A DNA stretch of 64,000 nt from assembly GCA_905250075.1 (NCBI GenBank), contig CAJNOP010000127.1:62001-126000 (forward strand), given 5' to 3'. The stretch comes from Rotaria sp. Silwood1 (taxonomy: Eukaryota > Rotifera > Eurotatoria > Philodinida > Philodinidae). The position numbers were made by a program, and so were the translations under genes. Below are positions 36,650 to 48,251 of this stretch, in pieces (the first letter of the stretch is position 1; each line of letters starts with the position of its first letter). The notes below the pieces were generated by a model. That model saw only the letters and a program-made list of their open reading frames with translations. It did no database searches and was not told the origin of the DNA.

Positions 36650-37432
36650 ATGAACCTAGGTTTCTCACACCTACCAAATCAGCCTATGGGCACATCAACT
36701 TCTCGCCGTGATACACCAAATGCCGTTGATATGCAAGACAAATCTACCCGATTAACGTCAAACTTATATGCAACGGAAAGTGTGAACCCAGTAAAGGAGA
36801 AACCTGATGAATACTTCTATGAAGAAACGATGCGTGAAGTAAGTAATTTTCAGGAAGATTGAAAACCCAAACTATCTCGAATTTAATCCTCCATGTGGTT
36901 TTGTCACACATTATTTGCTATATAGATTCCGTCGATATCAAATAACCAGCCTGTTGCTTTTCAAAAACCCACTCGCAAATGTGCAGACTGTAAAAACCCA
37001 CCTCATATGCAGTGTCTTCATTGTTCAAAGCATGTTTGTATTGATTGCGGTCAAAAACACGTTGCTCTTGTTACTGAACAAATAGACATGGCTCAACATG
37101 TTCTAAATGACAAAATGAATATAATTGATCGGTTATCCGCTTCGGCTAAGGAACGTGTTAATGCTGAACATACCAGAATTATAAAACAAGCAGAGACTCA
37201 ACGAGACCAAGCGTTTGTTCAAATCGACCAAATAGCCGCACAACAAAAAGAACAATTACGGAACAAACGTATACCATTGAATAACTTACCATTAGACGAA
37301 GTTCCTTCTTACATTCAACATATGACTGAAGAAATGGAATATCTAAACGAAGCCAACAATCAACTGTTTCGCATTGATATCACTTTGTCAAAAATTCAAG
37401 TCCATCAACAACTAAGCACTTATAGAAAATAA
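36650..37432 (+). CDS. B-box-like zinc finger and coiled-coil protein (231 aa)
   Basis: Two exons, 36650-36838 and 36926-37432, joined in phase 0 (donor GAA|GTAAGT, acceptor ATATAG). Residues 1-75 are hydrophilic and probably disordered. A zinc-binding segment then reads KCADCKNPPHMQCLHCSKHV followed by CIDCGQKH, a C-x2-C/C-x2-C/C-x2-C/H pattern like a B-box. The rest is a Gln/Glu/Lys-rich coiled coil (QAETQRDQAFVQIDQIAAQQ). This resembles TRIM-like proteins lacking the RING and C-terminal domains. Its codon use is more balanced (CCG, GCC, CAG, ACG) than that of neighbouring genes, which favour A/T-ending codons. No function can be inferred beyond protein-protein interaction. Confidence 0.8.
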
Positions 37433-39147
37433 CTAGGATTGAAATATTTTTATGATTTTATGTTCATGTGAAAATAAATTATTATATAAACTAGATAATA
37501 AAAGCGATCGATAATGATGTTTACGTTGCCCTGTACGAAGTGTTATAAAGGACATCGAATCAAATCATTTTACTGAAAATTGTCATTCATTTCGTTTCAA
37601 TAAAATTCTGAATTCAAAATGAAAAACATTCTTAAAAAATTTTTTTGCTCAGGATCTTTTGTATTTCTTTCCTGTAAAAGAATTATTGTTATCTATTAGA
37701 TTATTCTCAGTCTGACTTTCTTTTATTTTAAATTAAAAACTAAGAAATGTCTCATAACAATTTTAATTCTCTCAATATTTATTTTCTTTACTGCTCTGTT
37801 TTCTCTCACAGTACAATGAAAATATTAAAATCTGTTCTTTTCGAAAATTAAACTACTTGAGAACATGGCATAAACCAATGAACTTTACATCATATGATGA
37901 TTGCCGTTTCGAAAAACAAGGATAGAGCTGTATGCTTTTAAATTATTACTAATGGTGATGTTGATAGACGAGAATGTTCTATCTCAGAAAACATTCCCAC
38001 AGTAATTGAGCCCTACTTTATCAGAGTAGACAACGTTCCAGTGTGAATTTGTACATACTGTGTCAATTTGTCAGATCAAAATGCGCGCCAACAACGCTAA
38101 AATGCGAAGAAGAAAAGTTCTTCTAAACAGAGATTTTATTACATAAACCGCTGTAGCTATATTAATTTATAAGTATTGTTTCAAAAAAGTTGATCTTTAT
38201 GAACACATATGTTTTGAAACTTTTTAAATAATGTGATTTCTCTAAAACAATTCAATCATTCGAGTAGGTGGAAACATCCTAAACTATTTGAGTTTGACTT
38301 TATTAGCTTTCAATAAAAAGGAGAATTGTATAGAGTGTATTATTCTTATAATAAATTATCATACAGTATTGATTTTACTACATTCTTTGTCTAGAACAGA
38401 ACATATTCATACTCATTGAGTTTCAGATAATAGGACTCTACGTAATTAATATAATTCAAAGGGTCAACTAAATATCTCTAACATCACCAAATATTTATAT
38501 ATATATTGACTTTCTGATTGAATTCGTTCACTTGTATGATAACTAAGGTAAACTTTCTCTGTACGCTTGTATGTCGTTGAAAATAAAAATTAATCTACAT
38601 TTTTTATTTTAAGTCAATTTTCAACAAATAAGAATCATGGACAATAATTTCTAAAGCATGCGTAAAGCTTTCTTTCTCATACAAGTTTCATTAAAAATAA
38701 CTTTATTTTTTTCACTTTACATGTTTCACTTCATTGAAAGTTGAATATGTAATAGGTTTAGTTTTATCATGTTGAATATCTTATCATTAAACAGATGGAA
38801 AAAAATTCATTTGTACTTTGAAAATACATTAAAAACGAAAAACAGCTGTAGTATTTTTTTTGCTCTTCTTACCACATTAACATCCTGAGAAGAAAGAAAG
38901 CCTCGTTAATATCTATCGACCTACATTTTTTTTCTTTTTCTCTCTTATTTTACTCTGTGATCATATCTATATTCCCACAAGTTCGCTTCCCATGGACACA
39001 CAGTTATATACTAGATAACTAGTTTGTATTATATCAGTAAAATATCGAGTCTGTATTGATCACTTTTCTTTGTAACAATAAAAAACTTCGTCAATATTTT
39101 AATTTGAACATCTTTATTTTATTTTTCTTGGCTTCTCCATTGAAGAT
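37433..39147. other. Intergenic sequence, nothing recognised
   Basis: A candidate AATAAA signal for the B-box gene lies at about 37473-37478. The remainder has no credible frame. An acceptor-like CATTGAAG at 39138-39145 sits two bases before the next start codon and may mark a 5' UTR intron. Confidence 0.5.
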
Positions 39148-40041
39148 ATGGCTATGAATACCAATCGTATATCGGTTATGACCTTTAATATGTGGAAAAT
39201 TAATAATTATCCTGCCAATTGGCCACATCGTCGTCCAGCCATGCTTGAATGTTTAACTACGTTTACACCTGACATACTTTGTGTGCAAGAATTACATCCA
39301 TTATTTCATGATGTTATTATCGAAAGTTTGCCATCTCATGCATATGTTAAAGATAATTTTGCTGGTTGGCAAAATGAAAGTAATATCTATTGGAATTCAA
39401 ATCTATTCAATATGATGGAATATGGTTACCATGATATTGGTATGATGGAACCCTTAAGACGTCTTTTTTGGGTACTATTAAAAATTAAAATACCTGAACA
39501 AACAATCGAAGGAAAAAATCAATCGACTAGTATCAATATTCAACAGATTCTTGTTGCAACTGCACATTTTACATGGGAAGGTCATACACAAGAACTTACA
39601 ACTAATATTAATCTACGCAAACAACAAGCACAATGTGCTGTAACAATTTTAAATGATTTACAGTCAAAATTTAATGACCCTCATTTAGCTGTATTATTTA
39701 TGGGAGATTTAAATGAAAATTTTCATCCACGACGTATTTTACGTGAAGCTGGTTTTATTGATTGTTTTAGTACATTAAGATTACCTTGTCTTCCTACTCA
39801 TCCACAACGTCCTAGTATACCTCATGAAGATAATCTTAGTGATTGTGCATTAGATTGGATAATGCAAAACAATTATGCACGTCCAATTTTAGCAAATGTA
39901 CTAAGAAATTTACTTTGTACAGGAGGATATTCAGTATCTGATCATTGTCCAGTAATGTGCATCTATGAAATAGGATCTGGTCCATACATATTTAACAAAC
40001 TACAAAATATTAGTACCACGAACATCATAAAAACAATTTAA
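39148..40041 (+). CDS. Endonuclease/exonuclease/phosphatase-fold protein (297 aa)
   Basis: An uninterrupted frame with all EEP motifs in order: MTFNMWKI (Asn), DILCVQELHP (Glu), LVATAHFTWEG (His), VLFMGDLNENFHPR (Asp, Asn), DCALDWIM (Asp) and YSVSDHCPVMC (Asp-His). These residues bind the metal ion and cleave phosphodiester bonds in this fold. It is distinct from the other EEP gene at 32950-34141: it lacks the YR-x-K-L-F segment, has a longer HPRR insertion, and is on the opposite strand, so the pair is not a recent duplication. The protein has no signal peptide or membrane segment. The substrate (DNA, RNA or phosphoester) is unknown. Confidence 0.85.
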   Translation: MAMNTNRISVMTFNMWKINNYPANWPHRRPAMLECLTTFTPDILCVQELHPLFHDVIIESLPSHAYVKDNFAGWQNESNIYWNSNLFNMMEYGYHDIGMMEPLRRLFWVLLKIKIPEQTIEGKNQSTSINIQQILVATAHFTWEGHTQELTTNINLRKQQAQCAVTILNDLQSKFNDPHLAVLFMGDLNENFHPRRILREAGFIDCFSTLRLPCLPTHPQRPSIPHEDNLSDCALDWIMQNNYARPILANVLRNLLCTGGYSVSDHCPVMCIYEIGSGPYIFNKLQNISTTNIIKTI

Positions 40042-40527
40042 TTTACAATTTAAGAGTTGAAATCATCAAAATAAAATGAATTTTTATGAAACGAAGAATA
40101 ATATTTCTTAAAAATAGACTATTAAATTCAATTGAATAAAATAAATAATCAATATTTCATTTTGAGATTTTGATAGTGTGTACTTTTTTATGTAATACAA
40201 AAGAATGTGATCGTATCATTTTCTTGATTGAATACTCAAATATTTACCTTTATCAGCAATGCTGAGGAAAAATTAATTAGATAAATATTTCATAGACAAG
40301 AATGCTGTCAGAAAAACTTCATAACAAACTAATTCATTTTTCAATTTAGCATTTTCAATCAATCATCTAAAACTTTTTTTTGTCTATTCATCTTGTATTA
40401 TAGTTATTGATTATCATTCGAAATTTTTTTTTTTAATTTATTTATTTATCCTTTCTTTCAAATGCTTTTTTTTTCATCTTTTCTTCCAAGCGAAAACAAA
40501 CTACTAAAACAAATCAATAATGTTAGA
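40042..40527. other. Intergenic region between convergent genes
   Basis: AT-rich 3' UTR sequence of both neighbours, with AATAAA-type signals (for example near 40135-40144). Nothing else is seen. Confidence 0.6.
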
Positions 40528-42216
40528 TTATTGAATATCATAAATCAATATTGATTGTTTCATTCGAACTATTAAATATTGTTCATCTAACATGCAAGCA
40601 TTAAGTATAGAATCATCAATAATTGTTTCAGATTTTCCTGTTTGACCATTAACAAGTAAAAGAGAATGTTCATGAATTCCATTACCATAAATAACTAACC
40701 ATAAATGATCATCAATAAATGGTGTTAAATAAAGCATAAAATCAATACTTCGAAATCCTTTTAATAATGATGATGAAGGAACAATTGAAATCGTAGAAAA
40801 TATATGTGTTAAATCCATTGAATAAAGACCTATTCGAAATTGATCTTTTTTATTTTTAATAACAAGACCAAGTTGTGTACCAGATGGATTAACACGAATA
40901 CATCGAATACCTGAAATAAAAATAATAATTACATAATGTTACAACTAGCGAAGTCCTTCTAATTCATATCTCTTCACAAAATAATATCTGATTATTAAAA
41001 TAGATATAAAAGTTTCAGTTATCTATCAAAGATAAATATTACACTTTACATGTATAGAGTTGTTTTCAATATTGAAGCTCTATACTGATGAATAAGAAAG
41101 CTAGGTGTTTTTTTTTCAAGTCAAATCAAACTGACTCGCTCAATTCTATTATACAAAAAAAAAAACATTAAAAATATGATTAATTATATCTTACCAACAT
41201 CATCTTGATTAATTAAATTATCTTTTGACCAAATTCTTTTTAAATTCCATTCAGGTAATATATCATATTGTCGAATAATTTCTTTTGAATCATGAGAACA
41301 AATAAAAACAGTTTTATCTTGTTCAACATAAGTTAAAGCAATAAGATAATGTGATTGACTACCACGAACTTCATTAATATTAGTACATCTATATAAATGT
41401 GTATTAAATAATGAAAGACCCATACGACCCAAAACAAGAAAACAATCAAGTATTGAACACCAAGCAATATCTGATACGAAACCATCTTCTATAGAAGACC
41501 ATGAAACACTTCCACCCTAAATTTATACAATTATATAAAAAAAAAAGAAAGAACAAAAGCAAAATAATTTACTTACTAAAGTACCATTAACATTATATAA
41601 AATAAGTTCATCTTTATCATATAAAAGAATTTCATCTCGTTTCGAATTACATGCCATAGCACGACATGTTGATGAAAAACGATATGATTGTACAGGTTCT
41701 GTTCGTAATAATGAATGACGAAGTATAGAACAAACAGTAGGTCTATCAATTATATTTGTTGAACGACATATTTCAAGATCATATATTGAACCTGGAGTAT
41801 TTTTAACCTAAATCAAATAAACAAAAAAAAATGTATTTTATCGTAGAAAAAAAAATTTAAACTTGAATAAGTGTTGATAATTGTTTTTGTAATTGTTCGA
41901 TTTCTTCATTTAATAAATTATTTTTTTGTCGTTGTATTGTCATTAATTGTCGTTGTTTATACATTTCTAAATCTTCATTAAGTGTAATAAATAATTGATC
42001 AATTTCATTTAATTTTTCATTATAAGTATTTCGAAGTAATGTTAATGATGAATCTAACCATAAATCAAGTTGTTTTCTAGCATATATTCGACAATCATTT
42101 GATGAAAGTGATAATGATTTAATCATATCAGATCTTCTATCAAGTTCAAATAACAAAAAAAAAAGAAAAGAAAATACTAATCAAAATCATACAAGAAATA
42201 CTCACTGTTTATCCAT
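40528..42216 (-). CDS. Coiled-coil plus beta-propeller-like protein (406 aa)
   Basis: Five exons on the minus strand: 42216-42206, 42136-41863, 41807-41577, 41516-41195, 40910-40528, totalling 1221 nt in frame. The first exon is only 11 nt (MDKQ with a split Gln). Residues about 30-95 form a coiled coil (LNEIDQLFITLNEDLEMYKQ, NNLLNEEIEQLQKQ). From about 110 onward, repeated strand-rich segments such as ILLYDKDELILYNVNGTLGG and VSDIAWCSILDCFLVLGRMG, and later LWLVIYGNGIHEHSLLLVNG, look like blades of an NHL/WD-type propeller. This layout resembles TRIM-NHL proteins without RING and B-box, a pattern common in rotifer gene families. It lies in tandem with a similar gene upstream. Domain calls are by appearance; an earlier 5' exon is possible. 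Confidence 0.72.
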
Positions 42217-42478
42217 TATTAATTGATAAAGATTAACTAATAGATATCTAAAAATAAGAAAAAAAAACATTTTCATCATCTATGTTTGTTTTTTACTAAG
42301 TTAATCTATATTCAAATTTATTACAAACAACATTCAATAGATTCTTTATATTCTTGATTAATATAGTTTCTTTCAAAAAACAACAAACAAAACAATATCT
42401 TTCAACAATCATAACACATTAAATGCAAACTAGAACAAACAAAAAAGAAACATATAGAACAAACAAAAAACTATCTAA

Positions 42479-43604
42479 TTAAGAACGATATTTCAAATAT
42501 TGTATACGAGCAGCAATTATATTAAGTATCATTAAATCTCGACAGTTTGGTAATAGATAAATGAATTGTTCATCATGTTCAATAGTTTTTTCAATAATTA
42601 TTTCTTGTATTTTATTTTCTTTATTCATATATTCAAGATTTAAAAAAACTAAACGATTTTCTTTATCTTGTCTCATACCAATAAATATTAATATATTTTC
42701 ATTATCAAAACATCGTATAGATGATATTATTTTATATGATAAATCAAATTCATATTTAATTATCATTGTTATTGGATCTAATATAATAAATTTATTAGAA
42801 ATATATTTATAATATAAAATAAGAAATGAATTAGAACAAGAAAATTCTTCGATTTGATTATTAATAATACAATCAGGTAATTGTTTTGTATGTAAATGAA
42901 TAAATTGAAGAGTATAAACATCGATGAATTTTGATGATTGATCATGTATATAAAGACGATAGGAATTACAAGCAATGAATATCTTTTTCGATAAATAATA
43001 ATCAGGATAGTTAAGTAATTTTTCAATTAATAATGTTTGATTTAAATCATATTTAAGTGTATAAAGACTTTTTGATGTTGTAATAAGATAAACTTGTAAT
43101 ATTTCACACCTAATTAAATAATTAGTAAAAAGATGAAAAAGTAAAAAAAAATTCTTTAGTATTTATTCATTACCAAAGTAAATCCATAATTTTATTTTCT
43201 GTTTCGGGCCATCTTGATGATCGAATATAATAACCCGTAGGTGTAATAAGATGAATTATATTTCCAATTGAATTAATACATACTGTTGTTGATTGATTAT
43301 TAGATGCAATAAGATTTGTACCATGTGGAACTTTAATTACATGAGCAAAATGAAATTTTGAAATATCAATTTGATTAGTTGATATTGATAAAATATTATC
43401 ATCAGATATTGTAATAGGTGTTATTAAAGATGAATGAATTGGTTCATCAATTGATGTTTCATATGATGTAGATTGTGTATAAGAATATTCAGTTGGCGGA
43501 ATAATAATTGACATAAGTGGAATTGGTGGAGGATCATTGATATGTTGTTGTTGTTGTAAATCAATATCATTTATTGTAGAGTGGCGATGTTGAACATTTG
43601 TCAT
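42479..43604 (-). CDS. Beta-propeller-like protein (353 aa), tandem neighbour
   Basis: Two exons, 43604-43174 and 43109-42479, joined by a 64-bp GT-AG intron inside a Trp codon. The start MTNVQHRHST is preferred; the frame stays open for another 58 codons upstream, but that part looks like translated UTR. The N-terminal 80 residues are low complexity (QQQQ, PPPIP, Ser/Thr). The rest is strand-rich, with repeated segments such as VCINSIGNIIHLITPTGYYI, LITTSKSLYTLKYDLNQTLL, KFIILDPITMIIKYEFDLSY and NENILIFIGMRQDKENRLVF, consistent with propeller blades. It has the same orientation and similar style as the next gene downstream, with 262 bp between, suggesting an old tandem duplication. The function is unknown. 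Confidence 0.68.
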
Positions 43605-44372
43605 TTTTGTATATTTGATATAATGAATTTGTACTTTACTTTTGTTTTTCAGGCAAAAATATTTTTGTGATATATGAATGTGGAGGCCAATAGATCTTTT
43701 CTCCTGTTTTCGCGGAACAATAAATGATTGGTTAATACAATTCACGTATCGAATCGTATAATGAAAGATTTCAGTCATTCAAGACAGAATATTTCTTGTT
43801 CATTCTATAAAGTGTTTCTTGAATATTACTGAAAAAGGCTAAATTATCTTCAGGAGTTTCCGAGCCAGAGAGAAAGAGTCACAGGGGTAACCCCCTTACT
43901 CTTGAGAAATCTTCGTTTTATTCACCAATACCCAAAAAACAATTAACCCTTCAAATGTGTTCAAATTTAGGAAAAAACACTTCTCAATCGGCATTCTGAA
44001 TTGGTAGTATCTGAAATCTATAATATATTTCTGCTTTTCATGTGTTTTAAATGTAAAATTTTGTTTTTTCAATCTATAAATTGTTTTATCCAACTAAGAA
44101 AAAAATAATAATGATATATCCATTATGTCAGTCTTTTAAATCCTTAATATTTTCTTATAGTGAATTTCTACAAATGCCAAGTTAAAGTTTAATAATACGA
44201 GTCCATTGTACTTATGATATGCCATCATTGTTTCTTTTTGTCGTTCCTGATATTTCATCATTCTATTTCATACGCAAAAGAAGGTCATATGTTGTTTTAA
44301 TTTCGCAATGTTGAATCATTACACTACTGCTCGATGTAATACATAGACTACATTTACATAAAACATATAGTA
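43605..44372. promoter_or_regulatory. Divergent promoter region between propeller-like and F-box genes
   Basis: A 768-bp interval between oppositely directed start codons. No clear core-promoter motif was recognised. A minus-strand frame (43896-44093) is low complexity and considered chance. Confidence 0.45.
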
Positions 44373-46239
44373 ATGCAGGCTGCATCGCTTCATACTTTAC
44401 CTATTGAACTTTTTTATCATATATTTGATAATCTTGATATACAAACAATATTTTTTTCATTTCGAAATGTATGTAAACGATTTTTTACAATTGTGACAAC
44501 TTACAATCAGTGTGAACTTGACTTAAGTTCAATTTCGAAGATTGAATATCATCGTATTTGTTGTATTATTCGTCCAGAAAATATAACTTCACTTATTCTT
44601 TCCAATAATGATATGACACCAGGACAAATTGGTTTATTTACATCTCTTTTCAATATTAATCAATTTCTTCATCTTCGTACATTAACTTTAATTGAAATCG
44701 AAAAGTTTGAATTAAATTTACTCCTGAAACATATTAACATAAAGTCTTTAAGTGAGTTATCAATCAATATACGAAAAAATAACTTTAAATCAAAAGGTAA
44801 ATCAATGATTTCTCTCTTATGTAATATTATCATGAGTAATCTTCATAAACTTGATTTAAGTATGTGGAGTGAGGAAATAAATAATATAGTATGGCCAAAA
44901 CAATGCACTTTGCAATATCTGACTCTTGGTCATTACATAACATTCAAACAAGTTTGTGAAATTCTTCGTCATTTATCTTATCTACGAACATTAGTAATAA
45001 GAAATTGTATTATGAATGATACTAATGCAACAATGATATCGTTTTCTGATATTCAGACAAATATTTGTTTAACTTCTCTGACATTCAAGAATAGTCGTTT
45101 ACAAATGAATGAGTTGGAACTGATACTTTCGCTGACACCTTCTCTTGTTCATCTTCAATTGACAGGTAGTGCTACTTTATCTGATGGTATACTTGATGGT
45201 TCACGATGGGAAGAATTTATTCAAATAAAACTACCTTTATTGGAAAAATTTGAATTTTTTTTTCGTACCAAGACTGATATCAACCATAATTCTATTGATA
45301 TCGAATCATGGATTAATCCATTTCGAACAATGTTTTGGCTTAAACATAAATCTTGGTTTGTATCTTGTAATTTTACCATTAAAACAGCGACGTTTAGACT
45401 CTATTCAGTACCAATATGTGATTCTTGTATTACATATGAATCTAACTTTGACAAAATTGAATGTACTACTTGCACGACTATCGATAACGACGCATTAATA
45501 ATGAATAATGTACGTGAACTTCATTTAGATTTAACACTATTGATGTCGAGTATAACAGCACAAAAGGTATGTTATCAAAAAAAAAGAAAATCTTAAATAT
45601 TTCTTTGTTTAAATTTTCTTGCTAAGTTTCTCATTATGAATTATTCGAACAATTGATATTTCTAAATCATTATATTTTTTCTGAACATAGATAACACTAC
45701 GAAGTCATTATTTATTTCTCAAACTGACCGATTTAACACTTACTATCAATAGAGAATGGCCTGAAGGCTCAATAGAATTTCTTTCAACTCTTATTGACTT
45801 AACAAATTTGACTACATTGGGATTATATGTCGATTTTGACCATTGTTCAATATCAAATACAATAAATAGCATTGGTTGCTTACTGCAACAAACATATAAT
45901 GTTCGTTCACTTACATTATCTAATTCATTGCATCGTAGTAATTTAAATGGAATAGTTGAAAGTATTTGTTCTCTTATTCCTCGTCATGTAAAACATCTCG
46001 AAATATATGACATGGATCTAGATGATATAAAAATACTTTTACAACGGTTGAAACACTTATCAAGCGTTACATTCGTCTTTGCATTTGATATACCGTTTAG
46101 CCCTAATGAAATCATTGGATGGCTCTCGCAAAGAAGAGATTTTACATATTCGCTAGACAATTGGTTCCTGTCTATATGGCTAGGAAACAATATTAATGTA
46201 CCAACAAAATTCTTACTGAATACAAAGGCTTCAGACTAA
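44373..46239 (+). CDS. F-box and leucine-rich-repeat-like protein (580 aa)
   Basis: Two exons, 44373-45566 and 45691-46239, phase 0, 124-bp intron (AAG|GTATGTT to CATAG|ATA). Residues about 7-45 form an F-box: LHTLPIELFYHIFDNLDIQT followed by FRNVCKRF, which binds Skp1 in SCF ubiquitin ligases. The remaining sequence has irregular leucine-rich repeats (ITSLILSNNDMT, LRTLTLIEIEKFELNLLLKH, LQYLTLGHY, LTSLTFKNSRLQ, LVHLQLTGSATL, VRSLTLSNSLHRSNLNG, VKHLEIYDMDLDDIKILLQR) expected to select substrates. A Cys cluster (CDSCITYESNFDKIECTTC) near 350-370 is unusual. Large families of such F-box proteins are known in bdelloid rotifers. The frame is intact. Confidence 0.85.
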
Positions 46240-47189
46240 CCCATGACAATTACAGTTGTTGAATAACTTGACTGCATCATATTATAACAATTCACTCTGA
46301 TAATTTATCCTGATTGCTATTTCTTTTTTCTATGTTGAAATTTTCTGTTCTCCTGTTGTTTCTATGTGGACTCGTAATTGTGCTATCATTCATTGTTATA
46401 TTCTAATATCTCATTAAATCTATTTAAATACGTATGTATATTGTTCCATTTAGAAGAAAGGCAAAATACTGCTGTCTTTCGTGTACCTTGTGATATGAAA
46501 TGTTGCCTAGTGGTAGATTCAATAACCCGAGATCTTTCCTACAGCTATGACACTATCTAACTACATACTAACAACAAGAGTAAATATTTATTACAACGCA
46601 GCTAGGATGCTATCGAACAATCATTAGCGATTTAGCCTATTAAGGTTTGAACACAGTACTTTGTGAAGACGTGGTAGACTATGAAGCCACTCAGTTACTT
46701 CGGTCTCGCTCCATTTGATAGATGATTATTCGTTATTTCTTTCTTTTTCTGTCGTCAAAATAATCCGATAATCACATTTTCTTGTTCTTGCTCAAGTAAA
46801 GTCTCAATACGTAAAAAACTGATTACTGGTAGCACTCAATCATAATGGTTAAAATCTCAAGACAACTGCTTCTCTATTTTGTGTAATTTATTTTCATTTG
46901 TATATCTATGCATAATAAAAGCAACAAATATCCATAGTAATTAGCATTTTCAAGAATGTGTAGTAATAATTCGTTAGCTTTGTTGTTACAATTTGTTGTT
47001 TTCTGAATGAACTTCAAGAAGTTAAGTTCAGAATTTTGAAATTCAGCTTTTTTTGTCCTTTTATCTCAGTTTTATATGTTTATCAAGACTATAGATGACG
47101 AAATAATAATAAAAAAAATCAAAATGAACTAATACTGATAAAATTACGTGTTATATAAATCGGACATAATAAATAATATTTAAATAAAT
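46240..47189. other. Intergenic sequence, nothing firm
   Basis: Contains a 60-codon frame (46378-46560) with an acceptor-like TTTAG before EERQNTAVFRVPCDMKCC, but no family resemblance and no continuation. No tRNA is visible. Confidence 0.5.
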
Positions 47190-48251
47190 TTAATCTTTGA
47201 TGTTATCGATTAAAACATCAACTTGTTCGTCAACACTATCAAAAAGACTTGGTCGATATGGTTTCCATCCCAATTTTCTAATTCTTTCAGCTTTTGAATT
47301 TGCTTGACTACCCATTAAAAACCAACTAGAAGTGCCACGAAGGCTACTTTCTACTTCATTATCTGGAAAACTTGTAACATCAGGTGACTTAGCAATACCT
47401 TTCTTGTATAAAACTTCACCAATTTTTTCTGAGAGTTGTCGCCAAGTATAAGTTCCATTCTCAACAAAATAATAACCTTCTCGTCCTGTTGTTAGATATG
47501 GACTTGGTTGTATATCGGGTTTGGCATCAGGACCATATGCAGCAAGAAGTTGATCAAAAATAATTATATAAGCATCAGATAAATCAGCAATATGAACGCT
47601 ATTCCATATTGCTTGACCTGGTCCAATCATTTCAGCTTTATGTCGTTTTAAAGCTGCTCGAACGAGAACTGGAAGTTGTAAAGAAGTACGATTGAATAGG
47701 CCTGTGCCGATACCATAAACAAGAGGTGGAAGAATAATAACAGTTTTTAAAAGAGGATTTGCATCTGCTGAGTTAATAATGAAGAGGTCAATATCACGAT
47801 AAAGTTGTTCATCAGGAAGACCATTGATTTGATTAGGATTAAGATCAGAATAGACTATGTCTGAGCCTGGCTTACCTCGAACATCTTCGCTAAGAACACC
47901 TGTACCACTTGTATGAATATAAATTGTTGGTTTTCCTGTTTCTTTGGTTCGTTTGTTTAAACCAGAAATAATAGCTTTAGTTGATGGAAGATCATCAGAT
48001 GAATTTGAAGTATGAATGACGACATGGGATTCACTTGCAGCTTTGTCAATGATTTCGAATGAATCATTGGAACCGATTAGAGGTGTAACATTCAGTGAGG
48101 ACAATTTCTTCACTCTCTCATTTTCACCACGAATAAGAACAGTAATATTAAAGTTCGAAGCATTTGGATGTCGAAGAAGCGCAGTTAAAATACTTCCTCC
48201 AATGTAACCAGTTGCACCGGTTAAAAAGATGTTGATTTTTGTAGAAAACAT
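47190..48251 (-). CDS. NAD(P)-dependent epimerase/NmrA-like Rossmann protein (353 aa), possible fungal transfer
   Basis: An intronless frame starting MFSTKINIFLTGATGYIGG, with the GxxGxxG dinucleotide-binding motif at residues 12-18. Further short-chain-dehydrogenase-like features are VLIRGENERVKKL, SHVVIHTSNSSDDLPSTKAI, IYIHTSGTGVLSEDVRG, LPPLVYGIGTGLFNR and AIWNSVHIADLSDAYIIIFD. The C-terminus ends GWKPYRPSLFDSVDEQVDVL, complete for the extended atypical SDR type. No signal peptide is present. From memory, the closest look-alikes are fungal NAD(P)-binding proteins (TGKP.IYIHTSGTGVLS). It has no introns although most neighbours do. Horizontal acquisition is plausible in a bdelloid but unproven. 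The substrate is unknown. Confidence 0.88.
   Translation of the reverse strand: MFSTKINIFLTGATGYIGGSILTALLRHPNASNFNITVLIRGENERVKKLSSLNVTPLIGSNDSFEIIDKAASESHVVIHTSNSSDDLPSTKAIISGLNKRTKETGKPTIYIHTSGTGVLSEDVRGKPGSDIVYSDLNPNQINGLPDEQLYRDIDLFIINSADANPLLKTVIILPPLVYGIGTGLFNRTSLQLPVLVRAALKRHKAEMIGPGQAIWNSVHIADLSDAYIIIFDQLLAAYGPDAKPDIQPSPYLTTGREGYYFVENGTYTWRQLSEKIGEVLYKKGIAKSPDVTSFPDNEVESSLRGTSSWFLMGSQANSKAERIRKLGWKPYRPSLFDSVDEQVDVLIDNIKD

Noticed and set aside
42561-43026. Plus- and minus-strand frames over the propeller-like gene
   Set aside because: They lie in other frames than the spliced model, which continues through both exons without stops.
43605-43778. N-terminal 58-residue extension MTEIFHYTIR of the propeller-like protein
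   Set aside because: Open by chance; its composition differs from the rest, and the internal ATG before TNVQHRHST fits gene-like codon use better.
46378-46560. 60-codon frame with EERQNTAVFRVPCDMKCC
   Set aside because: Possible exon-like acceptor, but no continuation, family or start; left as intergenic.
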